DNA of 64,000 nt. It comes from Chryseobacterium elymi. Its GTDB lineage: Bacteria; Bacteroidota; Bacteroidia; Flavobacteriales; Weeksellaceae. A program made the translations under genes and the position numbers. The stretch spans positions 185,304 to 249,303 of the forward strand of contig NZ_QNUH01000007.1 in NCBI RefSeq assembly GCF_003385495.1, in the 5' to 3' direction. Position 1 is the stretch's first letter. Every line of letters begins with the position of its first letter. The notes under the pieces are model-generated. The model saw nothing but the letters and a program-made list of their open reading frames with translations, made no database searches and was not told the origin of the DNA. This document shows, one piece after another, positions 44,474-53,698 of this stretch.

Positions 44474-44997
44474 TCAAGTGGAATATCATTTTCCCAGACA
44501 TCATCGATATTTTCATCGGGGTTAAAGTAATTAACTCCGATTTTCTTTGTTTCAGAGGGAATCATTTTAAAAAAATCATCATAGAATCCTTTTCCGTAGC
44601 CTACTCTGTTTCCTTTTTTATCACAATACAATAAAGGCGTAATAACATAATTAAAACCTAAAAAGCCAGAATCTTCATTAGAAACAGGCTCAGAAATACC
44701 CCAATTATTAATTTCGAATTTTGTATCATTAAAAATCTCTACGGAAATTAATTTTGCATCAACAATCTTAGGCACAAAAACTTTGATACTCCGGCTTAAA
44801 AAATAATTAATGCATATTTGAGTATCAATTTCCTTAAACTTTTCGATTGGAATGAAAATGTGAACTTTCTGACCTGAAACTGGTTTAAAAAAATCAACAA
44901 AATTTTCAAAAATCTTTTCGGATAACAAGAAAGCCTCATCAGTTGACAAGGCTTTTCTTTTATCCATATATTTTTTTCTAAGTTCTGCTTTTAACAT
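44422..44997 (-). CDS. 5-formyltetrahydrofolate cyclo-ligase
   Basis: This enzyme converts 5-formyl-THF to 5,10-methenyl-THF with ATP. The 191-residue protein starts at MLKAELRKKYMDKRKALS, which matches the family's N-terminus; an upstream in-frame extension would run into the trhO gene. The signature LLYCDKKGNRVGYGKGFYDD and the KFEINNWGISEPV region are present, and the end DIPLDYLVTPTDVL is typical. It lies 22 bases after trhO, so the two are probably co-transcribed. Confidence 0.92.
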   Translation of the reverse strand: MLKAELRKKYMDKRKALSTDEAFLLSEKIFENFVDFFKPVSGQKVHIFIPIEKFKEIDTQICINYFLSRSIKVFVPKIVDAKLISVEIFNDTKFEINNWGISEPVSNEDSGFLGFNYVITPLLYCDKKGNRVGYGKGFYDDFFKMIPSETKKIGVNYFNPDENIDDVWENDIPLDYLVTPTDVLSFFNGVE

Positions 44998-45019
44998 CTT
45001 TATCAGGCGTTTTTGAAGC

Positions 45020-46372
45020 TTAAAGAATTTTATATATTTTATCTGATAACCGAACTCTGAAAGGAAGTTCAAAAGTAATCTGATCTCCTTTTTTTGCTGT
45101 TTCACAAGGACCTCCGTTTGCGAAAAGTTCAGTAATAGTAAATTCCTGCTCACCAGTGGTCGGGCCTGAAATCAATACTTTATCCCCCACTGAAAGCTCT
45201 TTGTTTTCAATTAAAAACTGTCCGATTTTTGATTTTGTATAATAATGTTCTGCCTTACCGACCAATACTTTTTTGATGCCTATTTTTTGACGGATATTCT
45301 TTATTTCAGCTTTTGCTAAAGGCTTATTAGGAAGGTCTCCTGATTTCTTAAATTTCAGCGCATCAGATTTTCCTTTTCTGAAAACTTTATTACCAACCTG
45401 CAATCCTTTTCTTAATTTCAACTGCTCTTCCAAGGGCAAATGTATGATTTCCAAGCAGTCTGTGGAACAGCAGTTTTCCATCGCAGCTTTACATTCGTCA
45501 CATTGAATAAATAATAAATGACAGGCATCATTCGCACAGTTGGTATGGTTGTCACAAGGCTTTCCACATTGGTGGCACTGCGCAATAATATCATCTGTAA
45601 TTCTCTCGCCTAACCTATGGTCAAACACAAAATTCTTTCCGATAAATTTACTTTTTATTCCTTCTTCTTTAATCTGACGCGTATATTCAATAATTCCTCC
45701 TTCTAATTGAAAAACGTTTTTAAAACCCTGATGTTTGAAATAGGCACTGGCTTTTTCACAACGAATTCCGCCTGTACAGTACATTAACAGGTTTTTATCT
45801 TCTTTGAAATCCTGTAACTGTTCGTTGATAATCGGTAAACTTTCTCTGAAATTTTCCACATCAGGAGTAATAGCCCCTTCAAAGTGACCTACTTCACTTT
45901 CGTAGTGATTTCTAAAATCAACAACAATTGTATTCGGATCTTCAAGCAAATTATTAAATTCCTGAGCCTTTAAGTGAATTCCTTTATTGGTAACATCAAA
46001 AGAATCGTCATTTAAACCGTCGGCAACAATTTTATGCCTTACTTTTATGGTTAGTTTTAAAAAAGAGTAATCATCCTGCTCAACCGCTACATTTAAACGA
46101 ATTCCTTTCATAAAATCGTAAACTTCCAGCGTATTGCGAAAAGCCTCAAACTGATCCGCAGGAACACTCATCTGAGCATTGATACCCTCATGGGCAACAT
46201 AAATACGGCCGAGAGCATCGAGTGCATTCCAGGCTATAAACAATTCGTCGCGAAATTTTTGGGGATCTTCAATTTTGGCATACGCATAGAAAGACAACGT
46301 AAGGCGTTCCTTACCAGCTTCATCAATAAGTTGAGCTCTTTCTTCTGCGCTTAAGGTGTTATACAGTTGCAT
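45020..46372 (-). CDS. trhO: tRNA uridine(34) hydroxylase TrhO with U32-type C-terminal domain
   Basis: TrhO (YceA, UPF0176) uses oxygen to hydroxylate U34 of tRNAs to ho5U. The 450 residues have an N-terminal acylphosphatase-like domain, a rhodanese domain with the catalytic loop MYCTGGIRCEKAS (Cys199), and a Cys-rich zinc-type module (CHQCGKPC, CANDAC, CDECK, CCSTDC; about 265-315). Unlike the roughly 350-residue enterobacterial protein it has about 85 more residues (367-450: SVGDKVLISGPTTGEQEFTI, KGDQITFELPFRVRLSDKIY) that resemble the C-terminal beta-barrel of U32 peptidase-family proteins such as TrhP. Confidence 0.92.
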   Translation of the reverse strand: MQLYNTLSAEERAQLIDEAGKERLTLSFYAYAKIEDPQKFRDELFIAWNALDALGRIYVAHEGINAQMSVPADQFEAFRNTLEVYDFMKGIRLNVAVEQDDYSFLKLTIKVRHKIVADGLNDDSFDVTNKGIHLKAQEFNNLLEDPNTIVVDFRNHYESEVGHFEGAITPDVENFRESLPIINEQLQDFKEDKNLLMYCTGGIRCEKASAYFKHQGFKNVFQLEGGIIEYTRQIKEEGIKSKFIGKNFVFDHRLGERITDDIIAQCHQCGKPCDNHTNCANDACHLLFIQCDECKAAMENCCSTDCLEIIHLPLEEQLKLRKGLQVGNKVFRKGKSDALKFKKSGDLPNKPLAKAEIKNIRQKIGIKKVLVGKAEHYYTKSKIGQFLIENKELSVGDKVLISGPTTGEQEFTITELFANGGPCETAKKGDQITFELPFRVRLSDKIYKIL

Positions 46373-46406
46373 GCTATAAACGTTTTAAGTGAGAAAAATA
46401 TTTTTG

Positions 46407-46414
46407 CAAATATA
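46407..46414 (-). promoter_or_regulatory. trhO promoter -7 element
   Basis: On the minus strand TATATTTG (46414-46407) fits TAnnTTTG and lies about 35 bases before the trhO ATG. The -33 element is unclear. Confidence 0.5.
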
Positions 46415-46588
46415 ATCATTTTTCATTTGAATAAAATATCTGTGAATGAGTAATAAAGAGCCTTAGAATATTATGCTGATTTTGGATTAATTGTTGTAAC
46501 TTAAAGCATAATTTCATTTCACTCCTTGTAGGAAATGTGACATTTTTTCTTTAATAATTTTTTAAGTTTTGTTAATACACCTTTTAAA

Positions 46589-46601
46589 ATTATGACATAA
46601 T
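46589..46601. promoter_or_regulatory. Palindrome upstream of htrA
   Basis: ATTATGACATAAT is a perfect palindrome around a central A. Two more TGACA boxes lie nearby (about 46536 and 46610). A TAAATTTG -7 box for htrA is at 46679-46686. The rest of the 361-base gap between trhO and htrA contains no gene. A stress regulator could bind here, but that is only inferred. Confidence 0.4.
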
Positions 46602-46733
46602 GTATAAAATGACACAATAGCCGTTAAATTTTAGTTAAAATTGAAACATAGCATGTTAATTGCTTACTTATTTAGCATTAAATTTGTTTGCGAGAAAACC
46701 AAAATCAATAATAAATAAAAAGAAAGATATACA

Positions 46734-48260
46734 ATGAAGAGTACTTTAAAAAAACTATTACCATTTGCAGTAGTGGGAGTTGTCTCAGGAGCTACTACCG
46801 TTGGGACACTACAATATTTCGGTCAGCATTCAAATAATGGTGACCAATCTTACTTCACCGCAGCAGCTCCCAACGCCTCATTTGTAGGAATGAATACCGG
46901 AACTGTAGGCGATGATTTTGTAAAAGCTTCAAAAACTACAGTTCCGGCTGTTGTTACCATCAAAAATTACCAGAGCAGATCGACGAGCAGAGCTTCAGAG
47001 CAGGATCTGTTTGATTTCTTCTTCGGAGATCCTTTCGGAGGCAGAGGCCAGCAGAGACAGAAGCAGCAGATTCCGGACAATATGCCATCAGGAATGGGAT
47101 CCGGGGTGATTATTTCACCGGACGGATATATCATCTCCAATAACCATGTTGTTGCAGGAGCGAATAAACTGGAAGTTGTTCTAAGTAATAAGAAATCTTA
47201 CATTGCAACCCTTGTGGGAACTGATCCAAACACGGATATTTCTTTACTTAAGATTGAAGAGAAAGGGCTTCCTTACTTAAATTTTGCCAATTCAGACAAT
47301 ATTGAAGTAGGACAATGGGTACTTGCAGTAGGAAACCCACTTGGATTAAATTCCACAGTAACGGCAGGTATTGTCTCTGCTAAAGGCAGGGGAATTGGGA
47401 TCCTGGGAGGCCAGGGCAAAGCTGCTAATCCTATTGAAAGCTTTATCCAGACTGATGCCGCAATTAATCCGGGTAACTCGGGAGGCGCATTGGTTAACGT
47501 AAATGGTGATCTAATAGGAATCAACTCTGCAATCCAATCTACCACAGGATATTATCAGGGATACGGATTTGCTGTTCCTGCTAATTTAGCGAGAAAAATT
47601 GTTGAAGATATCAAGAAATTCGGAATCGTACAGAGAGGATTCTTAGGTGTTTCGTCATTAGACCTTTCTAACGATCAGCAGGTAATGGCATACAATAAGC
47701 AGTATAAAACCGACATTAAAGCAGGTTCAGGAGTATATGTGACAGGATTTGGAGATAACAGCGGTGCAGAGGATGCAGGTCTGAAAAAAGGTGACGTGAT
47801 TACCAAAATAGATGCCTATGATATCACAGACTTCGCGGATCTTTCCATGTCTATCGGAAGTAAGCGTCCTGGTGATAAAGTTCAGGTGACTTATCTAAGA
47901 AATGGTAAGGTAAACACCACTACAGTAACGCTGAAAGACCAGAAAGGAGGAACCTCCACAAGAACTAAAGCTGACTTGAGTGTAACTGAAAAAATAGGAG
48001 CTGATTTTGATCCGCTTAATGAAAGATTCAAAACAGAATACGGACTAAACAGCGGCGTTGTTGCTAAAAATGTAAGTGAGGGAAGTGAGATGGCCAAAAT
48101 CGGAATCGTGGACAACTATATCATTATAGAGATCAACGGTAAGCCTGTCAATTCACAGAAAGATATAGAAAAGATCCTGGATAAATACCAGGGCAATGTA
48201 CAGGTGAAATTTGTGGATGACTACGGAAGAATCTATACAAAAGGATTCAAAATGCCTTAA
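46734..48260 (+). CDS. HtrA/DegP-type periplasmic serine protease
   Basis: This 508-residue Do-family protease degrades or refolds damaged envelope proteins. An N-terminal membrane or signal segment (LLPFAVVGVVSGATTVGTLQ) precedes a trypsin-like domain with the triad H138 (IISNNHVVAGA), D168 (DPNTDISLLK) and S249 (INPGNSGGALV). Two PDZ domains follow (GVYVTGFGDNSGAEDAGLKK and the last ~90 residues). The LA loop region is rich in Gln and Arg (GGRGQQRQKQQ). It has its own promoter and is followed by a strong terminator. Confidence 0.93.
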   Translation: MKSTLKKLLPFAVVGVVSGATTVGTLQYFGQHSNNGDQSYFTAAAPNASFVGMNTGTVGDDFVKASKTTVPAVVTIKNYQSRSTSRASEQDLFDFFFGDPFGGRGQQRQKQQIPDNMPSGMGSGVIISPDGYIISNNHVVAGANKLEVVLSNKKSYIATLVGTDPNTDISLLKIEEKGLPYLNFANSDNIEVGQWVLAVGNPLGLNSTVTAGIVSAKGRGIGILGGQGKAANPIESFIQTDAAINPGNSGGALVNVNGDLIGINSAIQSTTGYYQGYGFAVPANLARKIVEDIKKFGIVQRGFLGVSSLDLSNDQQVMAYNKQYKTDIKAGSGVYVTGFGDNSGAEDAGLKKGDVITKIDAYDITDFADLSMSIGSKRPGDKVQVTYLRNGKVNTTTVTLKDQKGGTSTRTKADLSVTEKIGADFDPLNERFKTEYGLNSGVVAKNVSEGSEMAKIGIVDNYIIIEINGKPVNSQKDIEKILDKYQGNVQVKFVDDYGRIYTKGFKMP

Positions 48261-48291
48261 TGAATACAGACAATAGTCTTTTTATATCAAC

Positions 48292-48321
48292 AAAAAACGC
48301 TGCAGGTTTGCAGCGTTTTTT
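48292..48321. terminator. Bidirectional terminator after htrA
   Basis: AAAAAACGCTGCA, a 4-base loop and TGCAGCGTTTTTT form a perfect 13-bp stem with A- and T-runs, serving both htrA and the convergent membrane-protein gene, whose stop codon begins at 48324. Confidence 0.9.
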
Positions 48322-48777
48322 CTATTTGGTTTTGTTCATTTTATCAGCGATCTTCTTTTTTTTATTCCGTTCATAAATAATCTCTACAATCTTACCTCCA
48401 ATCCACGAAAACGGGAAAAATGTAAGGAAAATAGAGATTTTATAAAATGTAGGATGGTATGGAAATATAATAACATCCAGCATAGCTATGAAAAGCATAA
48501 TGAAGCCGATAAGAATAGCATACGCTACTTTGGCATACTTTACAATAAGTGCAGTAGCCACTCCTCCTATCGTTGTTCCCAGCCCTGAAATAAACAGCAG
48601 AAAACCGAAAAATGCATTATCGTCTCTCATACTGTAAAGAAATCTCTGCCAGTGCTCAAAAGGAGCAAAAGCTTCGAAGGTGATCCATTGCGGAAAAACC
48701 CTTATACCAAGAGTAATAATAAGCCCGGCTATTCCAAGACCTACAAGAACCGCAATTGTATTTCTTATAAAATTCAT
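48322..48777 (-). CDS. Small membrane protein
   Basis: This 151-residue protein has four predicted membrane segments (TIAVLVGLGIAGLIITLGI, FFGFLLFISGLGTTIGGVAT, VAYAILIGFIMLFIAMLDVI, ISIFLTFFPFSWIGGKIVE) and a lysine-rich C-terminus. I cannot assign a family. Its ATG shares one base with the ridA-like stop codon (TAATG), so the two genes are translationally coupled. Confidence 0.75.
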   Translation of the reverse strand: MNFIRNTIAVLVGLGIAGLIITLGIRVFPQWITFEAFAPFEHWQRFLYSMRDDNAFFGFLLFISGLGTTIGGVATALIVKYAKVAYAILIGFIMLFIAMLDVIIFPYHPTFYKISIFLTFFPFSWIGGKIVEIIYERNKKKKIADKMNKTK

Positions 48778-49157
48778 TAATCCTGATGTGCAATCATAGA
48801 AATTTCAATATCAACATTCTTAGGCAGGCAAGAAACCTGTACCGTTTCACGGGCCGGATAGCTGTCTGCATCAAGATATGAAGCATAAATATCATTCATT
48901 ACTGCAAAATCGTCCATACTTTTAAGGAAAATGGTAGCTTTTACTACATTTTTAAAGGTCATTCCCACCTCAGTAAGGATGGCTTCAAGGTTTTTCATTA
49001 CTTGGTGCGTTTCCTTCTCAATTCCCTCTACCAGTTTACCAGTTGCAGGATCTACAGGAATTTGGCCGGAAATATATAAAACCCCGTTGGCCATATTAGC
49101 TTGTGAATAAGGCCCGATTGCTGCAGGTGCGTTAACTGTGTTGATTATTTGTTTCAT
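48777..49157 (-). CDS. RidA-family protein
   Basis: This 126-residue enamine/imine deaminase-like protein starts at MKQIINTVNAPAAIGPYSQA, the classical RidA N-terminus; an in-frame ATG 30 bases upstream is less likely. Later motifs are VLYISGQIPVDPATGKLV, KNVVKATIFLKSMDDFAVMN and PARETVQVSCLPKNVDIEIS. RidA proteins remove reactive 2-aminoacrylate formed by PLP enzymes. It is coupled to the downstream membrane-protein gene. Confidence 0.93.
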   Translation of the reverse strand: MKQIINTVNAPAAIGPYSQANMANGVLYISGQIPVDPATGKLVEGIEKETHQVMKNLEAILTEVGMTFKNVVKATIFLKSMDDFAVMNDIYASYLDADSYPARETVQVSCLPKNVDIEISMIAHQD

Positions 49158-49302
49158 ATGTGGATATTTATTTTTTTCAAAGGTCATAATCTCATTACCA
49201 TCATCTGCATTTGTTTGTTAAGAAATTTGGATGACAGTGATCTCATTAGAATTTATTTTGGTTGCAAATATAAAATTTATATTTACAATTGTCAATGTGA
49301 TA

Positions 49303-51888
49303 TTAGAAAGGTGCACCAGGCTGCGTAAAACTTCTGTCTTTGTATTTTAACGCATCGCTTAAGATATTAGCTTTGATACCGATAAAGAAGTCATATACCT
49401 TATACTGTCCGAAAGGAACCCAATTGAAGTTGATCGTAAAACTTCGCTGATCTCTGGTAAACCCGATTCTTGTATAGGCAAGATCTTTTGTCACAAGATC
49501 AAAGTGCGTACTTCCGTTGATATTCCAGTACGGAGTAAGCTTGATGCTGCCGTCCAGACCTACAGAAGCAATCTTAGTACCAAGTGCCGACAATCCTTTT
49601 GAATAGGCATAGTTGGCATTGATATTCAAAGTCCATGCCTGATCGAAATGCGCATAATTATCATCATCAAAGTAATAATTTTCATTCCTTATTTCTCCTT
49701 TTGCCGGATACTTTTTAGCATAATCTGTTTTCTCGCCAAAGAGTTCGCTGCTTAAAGGATATGAAAGCTGCACGTTGAAGCCCTGTACACTGAAATGTCC
49801 AAACTGTTCCGTTCTCACTCCCTGGGTTGCACCCGGAGCAAAAACAATTTTATAAGGATCCAGTGAAAGACTGGTATTCACATTTAATTTATTATTGAAG
49901 AAAGAAGACTGCCCGTTGATGCTGAATACAGACCATGGATGATCTTTCGCTGCAAAGTTGTAGTTCCCTGAAAGGTTAAGAGATTCAAAGATTTTTATTT
50001 TCTTTACGCCGGTAGAATCAGTTTTAGACTTTACTTTCATTTCGATATTGTTTCCAATATTAAAACCTAAGGCTCCTACCACTCCACTTGAAGGACTTCC
50101 CACAATTCCTTTCTCAAAAACAGAATAAGGAGTCAAAGCACCTTCTGCATTATAATAATTTTTATAATATCCGAAACCAGGACTCGAGAAATCCGGTGAA
50201 TAAGTAAAGCTAAGACTTGGTGTCATCATATGTCTTACTGCTTCTACCGCAGAACCTTTTTTAAACTTCAGCATTCCATAAAGAGTGGTTTGCAGACTGG
50301 CAGATGAAGAGAACGTGGAATATCCGGCAATATTTTTCTGAATTTCGTCTACATCCGCATTCTTTACAGGATCATAATATTTTTTAAGTGTCTTGGTCGT
50401 TAAAGCATTATCAATATTGGCACTCAAACTGAATGTAAAATATTTGGCTACCGTTGTGTTGGTTCCCAATGCAATATTATTTTTCAGTCCTGTCTGCATC
50501 TTATCCCACATTGCTTTTGTAAAAAGCTCATTTTCCTGTGTACTTACAAAGTTCGTCAAATTAAAACCTGTGTTCACCGTAATATTTTCAAGAAGCCCCT
50601 GTCTCACTCCTGTTTTCGAACCAAACAGATAAAACTGATTGATCGCCACATTCATCTGAGGAAGACGAAGATCTGCAAGTCCGGTTGCAAAATTTTGAGA
50701 ATATGATGCTGTCCCGGTAATAGTTGCAGGCAGCTTTAGGAATCTTTTTGTGACTGTTACCGCTGAACTCTGCTGTGTATTCAGGACATTCTGGTTGAAA
50801 ATATAGTTGTTATTAAGCGGATTGTTGTAAAACTTAGTACTTACGATATCCACAGAAGCACTAAAGGTGAGGAAAGGATTTGCCTTTGTATCCTGAGTGT
50901 GTGTCCATGCAATTCTATATGTGCTGTTTTTGGTATAATCATCCAAACCTTTAATTCCTCTCACCATGGTTCCCACATCTGCTGTAAAAGTTCCTGAATA
51001 CCTGTATTTCTTCAGATAATTCATCTGCGGCCTTAAGTTCCAGCTTCCTTTGGTATAGATATCTGCCAGTATTTTAAGATCAAAATGCTCTCCTATCGGC
51101 TGATAATACCCCAATCCGTTAAGAAAGAAGCCTACATCTTCCCTTTCTCCAAAACTCGGGATCAGGATACCGGCTGCCCTCTTTTCTGAAAACGGAAGAA
51201 TGGCAAACGGAAGAATAAGAGGTGTAGGTACCCTTTCGATATACATCTGAATAGGACCTGTAACAATCTGTGATTTATCTTTAGTCTTAATCAGTTTGAT
51301 ATTGGATGCACGCATAAAGTAATCTGCCGCAGTATCTTTTTTCTTGATATAATACTCATCTGTAGTATAATCTGCATTTCTCATAGCAAAAACAGAATCA
51401 TTATACTTTTTGGTTTTCTGTGCTGTAATTACTCCTTCGCTTTCTTCTGTCCTTGCATTATAAGCTATGGCCTGTTTGGTTTTTGTGTTGTAGCTGAATT
51501 CATTGGTTTCATATTTTTTACCAGCCTGAGTAGTAATTACTGGTTCAATGATCTTACCTAAAGAATCCTGTTTTCCACGGGCGTAGATCAGATTTTTGTT
51601 GTCATCAATAGAGATATAATCTGCATCAATCTGCATGTCCTGATATTTTACCTGGGCATTTTTATTCAGAAATGTCATTTTTTTCGGAACATCTCTACGC
51701 TGGTCATCCGCTTTTGTACGGAGAACATCATCTAAGGCTTCCTTTTTTACAACAATGGTATCCTTTTTGGAAATAGTATCATTAACCACATTTTTAGGCA
51801 ATTTTTCAGGGGTTTTCTGTGCTAAAAAATTGTTAAAAATTAGGATAATTAAAATTTGTAATATATTTTTGAGGACGGTTTTGGCCAA
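49303..51888 (-). CDS. lptD: LptD-like LPS-assembly outer-membrane protein
   Basis: This 861-residue protein resembles LptD, the barrel that inserts lipopolysaccharide into the outer leaflet. It has an N-terminal signal segment (LKNILQILIILIFNNFLAQ), an OstA-like beta-jellyroll domain (QDMQIDADYISIDDNKNLIY, TNEFSYNTKTKQAIAYNART), and a C-terminal barrel with typical LptD features (PFAILPFSEKRAAGILIPSF, GLGYYQPIGEHFDLKILADI). Its size is within the Bacteroidota LptD range. It is divergent from the amidase gene. Confidence 0.85.
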   Translation of the reverse strand: MAKTVLKNILQILIILIFNNFLAQKTPEKLPKNVVNDTISKKDTIVVKKEALDDVLRTKADDQRRDVPKKMTFLNKNAQVKYQDMQIDADYISIDDNKNLIYARGKQDSLGKIIEPVITTQAGKKYETNEFSYNTKTKQAIAYNARTEESEGVITAQKTKKYNDSVFAMRNADYTTDEYYIKKKDTAADYFMRASNIKLIKTKDKSQIVTGPIQMYIERVPTPLILPFAILPFSEKRAAGILIPSFGEREDVGFFLNGLGYYQPIGEHFDLKILADIYTKGSWNLRPQMNYLKKYRYSGTFTADVGTMVRGIKGLDDYTKNSTYRIAWTHTQDTKANPFLTFSASVDIVSTKFYNNPLNNNYIFNQNVLNTQQSSAVTVTKRFLKLPATITGTASYSQNFATGLADLRLPQMNVAINQFYLFGSKTGVRQGLLENITVNTGFNLTNFVSTQENELFTKAMWDKMQTGLKNNIALGTNTTVAKYFTFSLSANIDNALTTKTLKKYYDPVKNADVDEIQKNIAGYSTFSSSASLQTTLYGMLKFKKGSAVEAVRHMMTPSLSFTYSPDFSSPGFGYYKNYYNAEGALTPYSVFEKGIVGSPSSGVVGALGFNIGNNIEMKVKSKTDSTGVKKIKIFESLNLSGNYNFAAKDHPWSVFSINGQSSFFNNKLNVNTSLSLDPYKIVFAPGATQGVRTEQFGHFSVQGFNVQLSYPLSSELFGEKTDYAKKYPAKGEIRNENYYFDDDNYAHFDQAWTLNINANYAYSKGLSALGTKIASVGLDGSIKLTPYWNINGSTHFDLVTKDLAYTRIGFTRDQRSFTINFNWVPFGQYKVYDFFIGIKANILSDALKYKDRSFTQPGAPF

Positions 51889-51939
51889 TTTTATTCTTTA
51901 ATTAAGGCTCAAAATTAGTATAATTTTTAAAACTGTAAG

Positions 51940-53229
51940 ATGTACAAACAAAAATTTAAAATAATTTTATCATTTCTCCTTCTTCTTTCCAACATTTTAA
52001 TTTTTTCACAAAAGAAATTTACGATCGTTTTGGACGCTGGTCATGGGGGAAGTGACCACGGAGCGAACAGGACTTATGCAGATATCGGAAGGATTGCAGA
52101 AAAAGACGTTACACTTGCCGTTACTCTCAAAGTTGGGGCCATGTTGGAAAAAAACAGAGATTTCAAAGTTATATATACCCGTAAATTTGATGAATACCCT
52201 TCTCTTTCGGACAGAACCAATCTGGCCAACAGAAGTAAAGCTGATCTTTTTGTATCCATTCACTGTAATTCTTCACAAAGACCTACAGCCTACGGAACTG
52301 AAACTTATGTACAAGGACCTAACCAGAATGATGAGAATCTGGAAGTGGCAAAAAGAGAGAATGATGTGATCTTTCTTGATGAAAAAGACAGGCAGACCTT
52401 CGGATCTTATAATCCAAGCTCTCCGGAATCTCTTATTGCACTGAAACTTCAGCAGAGCAAATACCTTGAATCAAGTTTGCTGCTTGGCGGACTGGTGGAA
52501 GGTAATTTTGTCAATAAGGATAAAAGATTTTCAAGAGGTGTTTTCCAGAAAAACCTTCACGTACTTCGTATGAATGCGATGCCTTCTGTACTGATAGAAA
52601 CCGGTTTCATTAACCATCCTGAAGAAAGCCATTATCTTGCTTCTGATAAGGGACAAACCGAAATTGCGGAAAGTATCTATAATGCCATCATCGATTATAA
52701 AAAAGCAATTGATAGAAAAACAGGCGGATCTTCTATTACTACCAAAAAACCTGAACCTGAAAAACCTGCTGAATCTCCTTTAAAAAATGATTTCAGGATT
52801 TTACTTCTCAGCTCTCCTGTTAAATACAATGACGGAGACCCGGCTTTAAAGGGCTTAAACTATATTCTCCCTATTAAGGACAACGGACAGTACAAATATT
52901 ACTACGGGGTTACAAATATGGCTTCGATTAGAGATATCAACCTTAAAACAGCCAAGGATGCAGGGTTCAGAAATGCTTATGCTGTAGGATTTATGCCTAA
53001 TCAAAAACTGCTGACGGGGTATTATACCATAGAGGTCTATACAGGCGACAAATTGAATGGCAATTCGTTTATTCTTCAGACATTAAAAGATGTAGAGAGA
53101 AATAAAGACAATGGAGTGTTTTATTACACCTATGGTAAAGTATATACTTTAGAGGATGCTGTAAAGCTTCAAAAAGACCTTGAATCCAAGGGAATCAAGA
53201 ATACTATTATCCAAAAAGTTTTTAAATAA
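51940..53229 (+). CDS. N-acetylmuramoyl-L-alanine amidase
   Basis: This amidase cleaves peptide stems from peptidoglycan to separate daughter cells. The 429 residues have a signal peptide (ILSFLLLLSNILIFSQ), an Amidase_3 domain with zinc ligands H35 (VLDAGHGGSDHGA), E54 (RIAEKDVTL) and H108 (SIHCNSS), the catalytic Glu in VLIETGFINH, and a C-terminal SPOR-like module (residues about 275-429) that may bind septal glycan. It is followed by tRNA-Glu. Confidence 0.92.
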   Translation: MYKQKFKIILSFLLLLSNILIFSQKKFTIVLDAGHGGSDHGANRTYADIGRIAEKDVTLAVTLKVGAMLEKNRDFKVIYTRKFDEYPSLSDRTNLANRSKADLFVSIHCNSSQRPTAYGTETYVQGPNQNDENLEVAKRENDVIFLDEKDRQTFGSYNPSSPESLIALKLQQSKYLESSLLLGGLVEGNFVNKDKRFSRGVFQKNLHVLRMNAMPSVLIETGFINHPEESHYLASDKGQTEIAESIYNAIIDYKKAIDRKTGGSSITTKKPEPEKPAESPLKNDFRILLLSSPVKYNDGDPALKGLNYILPIKDNGQYKYYYGVTNMASIRDINLKTAKDAGFRNAYAVGFMPNQKLLTGYYTIEVYTGDKLNGNSFILQTLKDVERNKDNGVFYYTYGKVYTLEDAVKLQKDLESKGIKNTIIQKVFK

Positions 53230-53287
53230 CGTAAAAAATAATTTTGAAGTTAAAAAGTTAATCATTACTTTTGCAACCTCAAAATTT

Positions 53288-53359
53288 GGCCTATTCGTCT
53301 AGTGGTTAGGACTCAAGATTTTCATTCTTGCAACAGGGGTTCGATTCCCCTATAGGCTA
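53288..53359 (+). tRNA. tRNA-Glu(UUC)
   Basis: The cloverleaf is complete. The acceptor stem GGCCTAT pairs with ATAGGCT (one G-U pair), the D-loop carries AGTGGTTAGGAC, the anticodon arm is CAAGA-TTTTCAT-TCTTG with anticodon TTC, and the T-loop is GGGGTTCGATTCCCC. The discriminator base is A and CCA is not encoded. It lies directly before the accessory island on the right. Confidence 0.95.
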
Positions 53360-53375
53360 CTAAACTACACCCTTC

Positions 53376-53411
53376 AATCCCTGATCAATAAAAGGTTCAG
53401 GGATTTTTTTA
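53376..53411 (+). terminator. Terminator after tRNA-Glu
   Basis: AATCCCTGA (53376-53384) pairs with TCAGGGATT (53397-53405) and is followed by a run of T, a typical intrinsic terminator 17 bases after the tRNA. Confidence 0.8.
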
Positions 53412-53629
53412 TTCCAAAAGTCAACGGAATCTCCACGAATTTTAAAAGAACTCTCGTACACGCTTTGTACAAGGCGAATTTCGAAAATCTTTTTTGATTT
53501 CGAAAATCTTCTTTCCTTTCGTCATCTTCTTGTTTCTTGAAATTGGTTCGAAAATATTCTATCGCTCTCAGGCACGGAAGCACCTTGAATTTGCTTCTTT
53601 TGTTTGAAAAGGAGGGTGTTGTTATGGAA
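53412..53629. other. Gene-free stretch at the island edge
   Basis: About 220 bases between the tRNA terminator and the Mrr gene terminator. It contains a 19-base-period direct repeat (two copies of ATTTCGAAAATCTTxTTT at about 53478 and 53497) and otherwise no recognisable feature. A minus-strand frame through this stretch encodes a low-complexity basic protein overlapping the 3' end of the Mrr-type gene and is not convincing. Confidence 0.5.
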
Positions 53630-53664
53630 AACAGAAACAGGCTCAAAACAAGCCTGTTTCTGTT
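53630..53664 (-). terminator. Hairpin terminating the defence operon
   Basis: AACAGAAACAGGCT (53630-53643) and AGCCTGTTTCTGTT (53651-53664) form a perfect 14-bp stem with a 7-base loop. It lies about 35 bases after the Mrr gene stop on the minus strand, with only a short T-run. Confidence 0.7.
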
Positions 53665-53698
53665 GATAAAGTTTATTTTAAAGATTGTACAGAGTGAA

